DNA from: UBA1189 sp045126595
GTDB taxonomy: Bacteria; Bacteroidota; Bacteroidia; Bacteroidales; Bacteroidaceae
Assembly (NCBI GenBank): GCA_045126595.1
Contig: JBGVOS010000095.1
Coordinates: 14,423 to 78,422, forward strand
Direction of reading: 5' to 3'
DNA: 64,000 nucleotides
Shown here: positions 50,551 through 57,459 of the stretch, in pieces
Layout: each line of letters starts with the position of its first letter
How positions within the stretch are numbered: the stretch's first letter is position 1
The notes under the pieces: model-generated
The model's input: only the letters and a program-made list of their open reading frames with translations
Databases searched by the model: none
Told to the model about the DNA's origin: nothing
Program-made: the position numbers and the translations under genes

Positions 50551-52074
50551 ATGACCATACGACTTAGACATCTGCTTATACTCCTCGTCGTAGCAACTTC
50601 TCTCGTATCTTGTTTCAAGGACGACACGACATTGGGCACAGGAGCCATCTCGGAGATTCTCATTGATAGCGCGTCTATCAAAGAGGTATACAATATCAAC
50701 CAGCATGACACGCTGACCATCATACCACAATTCTCTCAAACCAATGAAGAGAAAGAGGTGACCTGTCTCTGGGAAATAGAATTAGAACCCTACTCACATA
50801 GCAAGGAGTTTGTATACCCAGGCAAAGAATTGGGAACGTTTCATTGCCGCCTTATCGTCGAGAACGAGGATGGCAGAGCCTTCTTCCCATTCATTGTGCA
50901 TGTCAATACAGCGTATGAGGAGGGATTAACCGTGCTTAGCCACGATACCAATGGAAAAGCGATGTTATCATTCATGTTGACTCCACCTGATGGCAGTAAA
51001 CCTACTGGATTTATGACTGGAGACCAGTTCTCATTAAACAATGAAGAACCTTTTGCTGATAACCCCAAAGACATAGTACATTGTAGTGGTAGCCTCATCA
51101 TAGCCTGTCAAGGCAGTAATGATGGCCAATCATCTGCAACTATCTACAGCCTCAATGACAAGACATTCCTATTGGAAAATATGGCCACCGACCCCGAATT
51201 TACCGACTTCAAGCCTACCACCTTGGGAATACCCGGTATAGAATATTCCGGCAGGTCATATCCGGTAATATGTGAAGGAGGACACACCTATGAATACTCC
51301 ACGACAGAAGGAGCCCTCTCCAAACCTATCAAATTACCACACAACTATGCACAGACTAGTGTCATGTACACTAAAAGTGGAGGATACTACAATTTTCTCT
51401 GTTGGGATAATGAATTGAATGCTTTATGTCTTATTTATCACGGATATGCTCCAGCCTATTATAGTTGCCAAGAATACCATTCAACTAGAGATTCGATAAT
51501 AATCGACCCTAAGAAAAACATTTTCAATGGGCTCAATCAACCCCAGATATGTAAGATGGTATTTGTAGAACAAGCTCCCGACCTCCCATCTACACCCAAA
51601 GTTTTAGTAATAACTAAGGACAAAATGGGTACTTTAACCCGATACCAAAAGACCCTAATTTCGGCAGACTTTTGGGAATGGATTGATGGAGAAAACAAAC
51701 TTGTGGATGGAGGAGGATATAAAGTGTGTGGATTTGGTAATGTATCTCTTACAGAAACCACACCATGTGTAGCAAGCAACACCTATTCCACTATGCTATT
51801 TGCCGAGGGCAACAAGATTCGTCGTTGGAACTACGCCTCAAATACTCAAATCACTGCAACTAGTGTGCATCAAACTATCGATAGCGAGGATGCAATTATC
51901 ACATCAATGTCGCTCAGTGCTGATCATACACAGACGTATGTAGCATTTTACGAGCCCAAACAGACTGGGCTGAATGGCAGCGTATGGATAATAGATACGG
52001 ATAAAGGCACAGTGCTTGAGAAGTACAATAATGTATGCTATCAACCCGTAAAGGTTATCTACAAGAAGAAGTAA
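50551..52074 (+). CDS. PKD-like family surface lipoprotein
   Basis: A 507-residue lipoprotein with lipobox SLVSC, Cys21. The N-terminal part (about 30-130) contains PKD-like beta-sandwich text (LTIIPQFSQTNEEKEVTCLWEIEL in parts: LTIIPQFSQ, CLWEIEL; GTFHCRLIVENEDGRAFF). The remainder looks like a beta-propeller: repeated segments such as TVLSHDTNGKAMLSF and IITSMSLSADHTQTYVAFYEP. This composition matches the PKD-like family lipoproteins that accompany SusCD and DUF4843 genes. A ligand-binding or scaffold role at the surface is likely, but no enzyme motif is seen. The M16 peptidase gene starts 7 bp after its stop. Confidence 0.88.
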   Translation: MTIRLRHLLILLVVATSLVSCFKDDTTLGTGAISEILIDSASIKEVYNINQHDTLTIIPQFSQTNEEKEVTCLWEIELEPYSHSKEFVYPGKELGTFHCRLIVENEDGRAFFPFIVHVNTAYEEGLTVLSHDTNGKAMLSFMLTPPDGSKPTGFMTGDQFSLNNEEPFADNPKDIVHCSGSLIIACQGSNDGQSSATIYSLNDKTFLLENMATDPEFTDFKPTTLGIPGIEYSGRSYPVICEGGHTYEYSTTEGALSKPIKLPHNYAQTSVMYTKSGGYYNFLCWDNELNALCLIYHGYAPAYYSCQEYHSTRDSIIIDPKKNIFNGLNQPQICKMVFVEQAPDLPSTPKVLVITKDKMGTLTRYQKTLISADFWEWIDGENKLVDGGGYKVCGFGNVSLTETTPCVASNTYSTMLFAEGNKIRRWNYASNTQITATSVHQTIDSEDAIITSMSLSADHTQTYVAFYEPKQTGLNGSVWIIDTDKGTVLEKYNNVCYQPVKVIYKKK

Positions 52075-52081
52075 ACAATAT

Positions 52082-54901
52082 ATGCGTATTCTTATCGTGA
52101 TTTTTATGCTGTTGGGTACTCTGGTGATGAGTGCCCAACAGTTTCCTATAGACCCAGCCGTGCGATATGGTAAACTCGATAATGGGCTGACCTATTACAT
52201 TAACCCCAATCCACAAGCTGCGGGTAAGGCTGATTTTTATATTGTGCAACGGGTGGGTTCTATTCTTGAAGAGGAGAGCCAAAGAGGATTGGCTCACTTT
52301 TTGGAGCACATGGCTTTCAATGGCACCAAGAACTTCCCTGGAAAGTCACTGATTACCTACTTGGAGTCTTATGGAGTGCGCTTTGGCGCTGATATCAATG
52401 CCTATACTGCTTTTGATCAGACGGTGTACAGCATTTCTAATGTGCCTGTGTCACAATCTGGTTTGGTGGATTCTTGTTTGCTGATATTACACGACTGGAG
52501 CGGCTATATCACCCTCGATGCCGAGGAGATTGATGCCGAGCGTAAGGTCATCCACGAGGAGTGGCGCACCAAGCGCAGCGTGCGCGACCGCATCTATGAG
52601 CAGACACTGCCCAAGCTCTTCCCCGACAGCAACCGCTATGCCTACCGTATGCCCATAGGCTTGATGGAGGTGGTGGACAACTTTCCTCACCAGGCCTTGC
52701 GCGACTACTACCACAAGTGGTACCGTCCCGACCTGCAGGCCATCATCGTGGCGGGCGATGTGGATGCCGACTATGTGGAGCAGCAGATAGCAGCACTATG
52801 GAAGGATATCCCCCTGCGCAAGGATGTTGCCGAACGCATCTACTATCCCGTGGCCAACAATGCCGCACCCATCGTGGCCATCGGTACAGACCCTGAGCTG
52901 AATTCAGGCACACTACGCATCAGTTACAAGTACGACCCGTTGCCTTTCGATGAGCGTCCGACCCTGCAAGGGTTCAAGGAGGAGTACATCAGGTCGTTGA
53001 TCGTATCGATGATGTCGACACGCATCTATGAACAGAGTGCGCAGGAGGAGACGCCGAGAGAGATTAAGCCTACATTCTTTGATGGAGATTACTCCTTGGC
53101 CATGACCAAGAAGGCCTTCTCGGCAACGGCAACCTTCGGTAGAGACCATTGGGAGCAGGCAATGAATGCATTGGTCTATGAACTGAAGCGCGTGATGGAG
53201 CATGGCTTCACGGCTGAGGAGTTTACCCGTACACAGCAACAACTGGAGGCGTGGATCCCCTCGCTCGAAGCGGGCGTAGGTATGGACATGCCCAATCAGT
53301 CACTCGTACAACGCTGTATGGCCCACTTCCTACACCGCCAACCCTTGCTCGCACCAGCCGAAGAGGCAAAGGCCTATCGCTACATACTGAAGAATGTGAC
53401 TCTGAAGGAGGTCAACGATAGATTCAATGATTTCCTCTACACCCCCTGTGGTATGGCTATCCTACTGCAGGGTAGAGAGCGTGATGACTACGCATGGCCT
53501 ACTGAGGAGGAGGTGTTACAGGCCTATGCCCAGGCATGGAGCCAGAAGACCACTCCTTACAAGATACCCGAGGCCGAGCCTGAGGTTGCCGTTGAACTGA
53601 TGCCCGAGAAACCGCAAGCGGGCACTATCGTCAAGGAGAAGAGAAACAAGGTGTATGGTACGCACGAATGGCTACTCAGCAATGGTGCCAAGGTGATACT
53701 GAAGCCTACCGACAATGCACGCGAAGAGATCAGGTTGACAGCCATCAGTGATGGCGGTACATCCTTGATGCCCGATGCGGACTATAATAACATCAATGCC
53801 ATCAATGCACTCCCCTCGCTCGGAGGACTTGCCCACCTCACTCCCAAAGAGGTCGGACGCGCCATGCAGGGAGGTAGCGCTACGTACAAGGTGAATGTGG
53901 GTACACTCACAGAGACGTTCACAGGCACCTGCCGCCCCAGCGATGCCGAGCAGTTATTGCAACTGCTACACCTGCGCTTCACCACCATGCGACAGGATAC
54001 TGTGGCCTTCCTACGCTGGCAGCAACGCATGCAAGAGACCGTAACTCAGCGCATCGAGAGCCCCATGACGCTCTTCAGCGACACCTTGCGAGAGACAATG
54101 TATGAGCCCCATCCGCGTAACCGTAGAGCCGCGATGGGTCTGGCCGACAGCGTCGACTATAACCGCACCTGCCAGCTCTTCATGGAACGCTTTGCCAATG
54201 CCGCCGACTTCACCTTTATCTTTGTCGGGCGGGTCGATGCCGAAGCACTCAAGCCACTCATCTGTCAATATATCGCCTCACTGCCCGGCAATCCGAGGCG
54301 GAAGGAGCAGGCCAACCTCGCCGCACTCCCTCCCTTGAAGAAAGGGAAACATGTGACCCACGTGTATATACCTGAGGCAGGAGAGTCTACCATGGTAATC
54401 TATAATATCCTGGCCAAGAAACGCTACAATCAGAAGAATAGCCTTGCTTGCTCCGTACTGGGTGAGGTGATGAACACGCTCTGCACCGAGACCCTGCGCG
54501 AGCAGGAGGGTGGCACCTATAATGTATCGGTGACTTCACGTATATCGCGCCAGCCGGCCGACGAACTCACCCTGATGTTCAACTTCAACACCAATCCCGA
54601 GCAGGCCAGCGCACTCTTGCAGCAAGCCATTGCGGTGCTTGCCCAAGTGGCCGAGGAGGGGCCCTCAACGGAGGTCTTCAACAGCGCCCGCGAGTACTTG
54701 AAGAGACGTCATGACGACTATCTTGGCACCAACGCCTACTGGATGGAGACGCTCACCGAGCAGACACGCTACCACTCCGATGACATGCTCACCAATGGCG
54801 AAGTGCTACAGCGTCTTACCCCGAAGGATGTGCAGCGTATCGCCCGCCGCCTGATACGCTCACCGCATACGGCAGAGGTCATCATGAATGGTGCAAAATA
54901 A
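52082..54901 (+). CDS. M16 (insulinase/pitrilysin) family zinc metallopeptidase
   Basis: A 939-residue peptidase. The signal peptide ends VMSA with Gln next (AQQFPIDP). The inverted zinc motif HFLEH is at residues 72-76 (HxxEH), with the downstream acidic ligand in DAERKVIHEEWRTKR near residue 155. A second, catalytically silent M16-like half fills about residues 480-930, giving the clam-shell form that accepts peptides by size. It is probably periplasmic, since only a standard signal peptide is seen. As the last gene of the susC operon, before a strong terminator, it would digest peptides brought in through the SusCD pair. Confidence 0.93.
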   Translation: MRILIVIFMLLGTLVMSAQQFPIDPAVRYGKLDNGLTYYINPNPQAAGKADFYIVQRVGSILEEESQRGLAHFLEHMAFNGTKNFPGKSLITYLESYGVRFGADINAYTAFDQTVYSISNVPVSQSGLVDSCLLILHDWSGYITLDAEEIDAERKVIHEEWRTKRSVRDRIYEQTLPKLFPDSNRYAYRMPIGLMEVVDNFPHQALRDYYHKWYRPDLQAIIVAGDVDADYVEQQIAALWKDIPLRKDVAERIYYPVANNAAPIVAIGTDPELNSGTLRISYKYDPLPFDERPTLQGFKEEYIRSLIVSMMSTRIYEQSAQEETPREIKPTFFDGDYSLAMTKKAFSATATFGRDHWEQAMNALVYELKRVMEHGFTAEEFTRTQQQLEAWIPSLEAGVGMDMPNQSLVQRCMAHFLHRQPLLAPAEEAKAYRYILKNVTLKEVNDRFNDFLYTPCGMAILLQGRERDDYAWPTEEEVLQAYAQAWSQKTTPYKIPEAEPEVAVELMPEKPQAGTIVKEKRNKVYGTHEWLLSNGAKVILKPTDNAREEIRLTAISDGGTSLMPDADYNNINAINALPSLGGLAHLTPKEVGRAMQGGSATYKVNVGTLTETFTGTCRPSDAEQLLQLLHLRFTTMRQDTVAFLRWQQRMQETVTQRIESPMTLFSDTLRETMYEPHPRNRRAAMGLADSVDYNRTCQLFMERFANAADFTFIFVGRVDAEALKPLICQYIASLPGNPRRKEQANLAALPPLKKGKHVTHVYIPEAGESTMVIYNILAKKRYNQKNSLACSVLGEVMNTLCTETLREQEGGTYNVSVTSRISRQPADELTLMFNFNTNPEQASALLQQAIAVLAQVAEEGPSTEVFNSAREYLKRRHDDYLGTNAYWMETLTEQTRYHSDDMLTNGEVLQRLTPKDVQRIARRLIRSPHTAEVIMNGAK

Positions 54902-54904
54902 AAG

Positions 54905-54944
54905 AAGAGAGGCTCAGCCAATGGTGGAAGAGCCTCTCTTTTTT
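54905..54944 (+). terminator. Rho-independent terminator of the susC-M16 operon
   Basis: AAGAGAGGCTC (54905-54915) and GAGCCTCTCTT (54930-54940) form a perfect 11-bp stem with a 14-nt loop, followed by a T-run to 54944. It also faces the 3' end of the convergent miaB. Confidence 0.88.
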
Positions 54945-54961
54945 AATGTCTGTTCCGATAA

Positions 54962-56296
54962 TTATACCGGCTTACCGATGAGTGTAGCCGAACTGGCATC
55001 TGTAATCTCTACCATCACGAAGTCGCCTATATGGTAGTTTTGCTTGTCGAAGACCACGGTCTTGTTCTGCTCGGTGCGTCCGCAGAGTTGCTCGCGTGAA
55101 CGCTTGGAGTAGCCTTCGGCCAGCACCTCATAGGTCTTGCCTATGCAGCGGCGGTTGCTCTCGGCAGAGAGTTCGTTCTGCACGGCAATAATCTCATTGA
55201 GGCGGCGTATCTTGACCTCCTCGGCGATGTCGTCGGGCAAGTGGCGGCTGGCATAGGTGCCGGGGCGCTCGCTATACTTGAACATGAAGGCCGAGTCGTA
55301 CTCACAGAGTCGCATCAGCGAGAGTGACTCCTGGTGGTCCTCCTCGGTCTCGGAGTGGAAGCCCGAGAAGATGTCGGTGCTGAGGCCACAGTCGGGGATG
55401 ATACGACGGATGGCCGCTACACGCTCGAGGTACCACTCGCGGGTATACTTGCGGTTCATCAGCTTCAGCACGCGCGAGCTACCGCTCTGCACGGGCAGAT
55501 GGATGTGCTTGCAAATGTTGGGCACCTCGGCAATGGCCTGCAGAGTCTCGTCGCTCATGTCCTTGGGGTGCGAAGTGGTGAAGCGCACACGCATCTGAGG
55601 TGAGGCAGCCGCTACCATACGCAGCAACATGGGGAAGGTGATGACCTCACCCTCGCGCTCGAAGCGGTAGGAGTTGACGTTCTGCCCCAGAAGTGTCACC
55701 TCCTTGTAGCCCTTGGCCACGAGGTCGCGCACTTCGGCAAGAATGCTCTCCACGTCACGGCTACGTTCACGGCCACGGGTGTAGGGCACGATGCAGTAGT
55801 GACAGAAATTGTTGCATCCGCGCATAATGGATACGAAGCCCGAGATGTGGTTACCACAGATGCGCGAGGGGATAACGTCGCGGTAGGTCTCTGTAGTCGA
55901 CAGCTCTACATTCATCGCCTTCTCGCCGGCCTCCACCTGTGCAATGAGGTCGGGCAACGACAGGTAGGCATCGGGACCTGCCACGAGGTCTACGCCGTAG
56001 TTCTCGATGAGGTTCTCCTTCACACGCTCGGCCATGCAGCCCACCACACCCACGATAAGCTTACGCCCCTTCTTGCGCAGGGCGTTCAAGGCATCGAGGC
56101 GGTGCAGAATCTTCTGTTCGGCATTGTCGCGTATGGAGCAGGTGTTGAGCAGTATGGCATCAGCATTGTCGAGTTCTTCGCACGGCTCATAGCCTGCCAT
56201 CTTCATCACCGAGGCAATCACCTCACTGTCGGCCACGTTCATCTGGCAACCGTAGGTCTCTATATACAAGTACTTCGTGTTATCTTTTTCGCTCAT
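54962..56296 (-). CDS. miaB: tRNA-2-methylthio-N6-isopentenyladenosine synthase
   Basis: Radical SAM methylthiotransferase of 444 residues that adds the 2-methylthio group to i6A37 in tRNA. The N-terminal domain has the auxiliary cluster cysteines in ETYGCQMNVADSE, NTCSIRDNAEQK and VGCMAER. The radical SAM motif CNNFCHYC lies within MRGCNNFCHYCIVPYTRGRE (about residues 160-180), followed by GYKEVTLLGQNVNSY. A TRAM RNA-binding domain ends the protein (FVMVEITDASSATLIG). The gene is convergent with the M16 operon, whose terminator is 18 bp away. A -7-like TATTTTTG on the minus strand at 56323-56330 may be its promoter. Confidence 0.97.
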   Translation of the reverse strand: MSEKDNTKYLYIETYGCQMNVADSEVIASVMKMAGYEPCEELDNADAILLNTCSIRDNAEQKILHRLDALNALRKKGRKLIVGVVGCMAERVKENLIENYGVDLVAGPDAYLSLPDLIAQVEAGEKAMNVELSTTETYRDVIPSRICGNHISGFVSIMRGCNNFCHYCIVPYTRGRERSRDVESILAEVRDLVAKGYKEVTLLGQNVNSYRFEREGEVITFPMLLRMVAAASPQMRVRFTTSHPKDMSDETLQAIAEVPNICKHIHLPVQSGSSRVLKLMNRKYTREWYLERVAAIRRIIPDCGLSTDIFSGFHSETEEDHQESLSLMRLCEYDSAFMFKYSERPGTYASRHLPDDIAEEVKIRRLNEIIAVQNELSAESNRRCIGKTYEVLAEGYSKRSREQLCGRTEQNKTVVFDKQNYHIGDFVMVEITDASSATLIGKPV

Positions 56297-56422
56297 TGTT
56301 CTTCTGTTTCGTTTTCAGACTGCAAAAATAGTAATAAATCGCCAAGATTCCTGCTTTTAGACTCCTTTTACACACGAATTTACGCGCGATTCTACTTTTT
56401 TCGCAAAATTTCACACTTTTCC

Positions 56423-56453
56423 TTTGTCATTAAGAAAAAAAGCCCCAACTTTG
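56423..56453 (+). promoter_or_regulatory. Possible promoter of a short transcript
   Basis: TTTG (56423-56426), a 19-bp spacer and CAACTTTG (56446-56453), one base off the -7 consensus. A start near 56460 would read into a short A/T-rich stretch ending in the hairpin at 56502-56529, with no gene in between. Confidence 0.4.
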
Positions 56454-56459
56454 CACGTA

Positions 56460-56529
56460 ACATTAGATTTTTTCATAGTTAAGGTTTAGGTTAAAAAGGA
56501 AGAGAGGGGCTGCGAAGTTCCTCTTTTTT
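56460..56529 (+). ncRNA. Candidate small RNA of about 70 nt
   Basis: This stretch lies between the possible promoter at 56423-56453 and a terminator-like hairpin (GAGAGG 56502-56507 with CCTCTT 56520-56525, then a T-run to 56529). It has no convincing reading frame and does not match an RNA family I recognise. It could instead be the untranslated leader of the doubtful small frame downstream. Confidence 0.25.
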
Positions 56530-56613
56530 ATTTGTTTATTGGTTGCATACCGAAAACAAAAAAGAAGTTGGCCATCAAAGCGGACAAAACCAATACCTCT
56601 TATTACGAACTCC

Positions 56614-56751
56614 ATGAGTACAGATTTCTGCCGTACCGACGCACGAAGCAAGAGTAAAATGAAAGTTTCTCTTATTCTGCCTTGCAAGAAGGAGAAAGAC
56701 GAAGTCAACGCGAACAACTACGACGAAGTGAAGGTTGCCATCGATGATTGA
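56614..56751 (+). CDS. Doubtful small open frame (45 codons)
   Basis: An ATG at 56614 opens 45 codons, rich in Lys, Asp and Ser, ending DEVKVAIDD; in the same frame it extends upstream to a TTG at 56539. Another frame across 56550-56647 also reads plausible peptide (KKKLAIKADKTNTSYYELHE), so this may be the remains of a longer gene broken by a frameshift. I do not recognise either product. It ends 19 bp before the inverted-repeat element at 56771. Confidence 0.2.
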   Translation: MSTDFCRTDARSKSKMKVSLILPCKKEKDEVNANNYDEVKVAIDD

Positions 56752-56826
56752 TGCCTATAAAACAGGTCTTCCGAAATCAGCTGACCAGCTGACATGATAA
56801 TACTAATTCACTGTTTTACAATGCGT

Positions 56827-56865
56827 AACATCGGTCAACCCTGCTGAATGGGGTTGACCGATGTT
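56827..56865. repeat. Perfect 15-bp hairpin in the left end of the MITE-like element
   Basis: AACATCGGTCAACCC (56827-56841) and GGGTTGACCGATGTT (56851-56865) are exact inverted copies with a 9-nt loop. The right end of the element carries a shorter hairpin of the same type (CTCGGACAAC/GTTGACCGAG, 57279-57302), and the 12-mer GGGGTTGACCGA occurs in both. Confidence 0.85.
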
Positions 56866-56987
56866 GACTTTTGAATTATACTTCAACGCTTATACCTCAG
56901 ATAAAAAGGCCTTGCCGATGCTCACACGAGTGGCTACCTTTGCTTAAATTTCCGCCTACATTCGCGTGTTCTTGATGGCGAGCACTC

Positions 56988-57053
56988 GCGCACGTGGTCG
57001 CCATCATGTGCGCACGTGGTGGCGACCATACGCGCACATGGTCACCGTCAAGA
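56988..57053. repeat. GC-rich 22-bp-period array inside the MITE-like element
   Basis: GCGCACGTGG, GCGCACGTGG and GCGCACATGG begin at 56988, 57010 and 57032, exactly 22 bp apart. Each unit also contains a GTCGCCA/TGGCGAC-type half, so the region from about 56971 to 57052 is an imperfect palindrome flanked by CTTGATGG and CCGTCAAG. It is much richer in G+C than the DNA around it. Confidence 0.75.
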
Positions 57054-57406
57054 AATAGAAAACTCAAAGAAAAACTATGAAATATATTGGTCAACACGAT
57101 TTTACAGATGAAACAGATATTATGCTTGCTACGCTCGCATGCCATCCGGACGGGTACAAGCGAAGCGTGTACAAGAATCTGTGGAATCTGTTACATCTGT
57201 TGACAAGAAATATATCGCGTTGAAAAATAGAGTCCGAACAACTTCTGAAGATTAAACAGGAGGTCAGCAGCTGTCAGCCTCGGACAACAGGGGTTGACCG
57301 AGACATTTTACTGATACACAGTGCATAGCAGTAGATACGGTCAGCCGGTCAGCTGATTTCGGTATCTCCCTATATATGGCGTATGGTGTAAAAAAGCAGA
57401 AGAATG

Positions 57407-57438
57407 ATTGGGGAATAGCAAGAAAATGAGTAATTTCG
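57407..57438 (+). promoter_or_regulatory. Predicted promoter for the M3 peptidase gene
   Basis: ATTG (57407-57410), a 20-bp spacer and TAATTTCG (57431-57438), one mismatch in each box. The start would be near 57445, about 15 nt before the ATG. The promoter begins 45 bp from the right end of the MITE-like element. Confidence 0.5.
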
Positions 57439-57459
57439 CGCCAAAATAGATATAAAGCA

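Larger units (their letters stand above)
56771..57362. mobile_element. MITE-like 592-bp element with inverted ends and subterminal hairpins
   Basis: The ends are perfect 16-bp inverted repeats: CCGAAATCAGCTGACC at 56771-56786 and its complement at 57347-57362. Similarity continues inward: a second GCTGAC, a shared CACTGT, and CGGTCAACCC at equal distance (about 60 bp) from each tip, each followed by a hairpin (56827-56865 and 57279-57302). Inside are a GC-rich array with 22-bp period (56988-57053) and another inverted pair (57104-57118 with 57186-57200, 14 of 15 bases). No transposase or convincing gene is present; an 82-codon frame on the minus strand crosses the array and looks accidental. 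No clear target-site duplication was found. It fills most of the gap between miaB and the M3 peptidase gene. Confidence 0.65.

Noticed and set aside
56897..57145. 82-codon frame on the minus strand inside the inverted-repeat element
   Set aside because: It reads through the 22-bp palindromic array, has no promoter and no recognisable family. If the same peptide proved conserved in other copies of the element it should be reconsidered.
57104..57200. Intact gene or known RNA in the inverted pair region
   Set aside because: The 15-bp inverted words suggest structure, but there is no continuous frame, and the features of RNase P RNA, 6S RNA or tmRNA were not seen.
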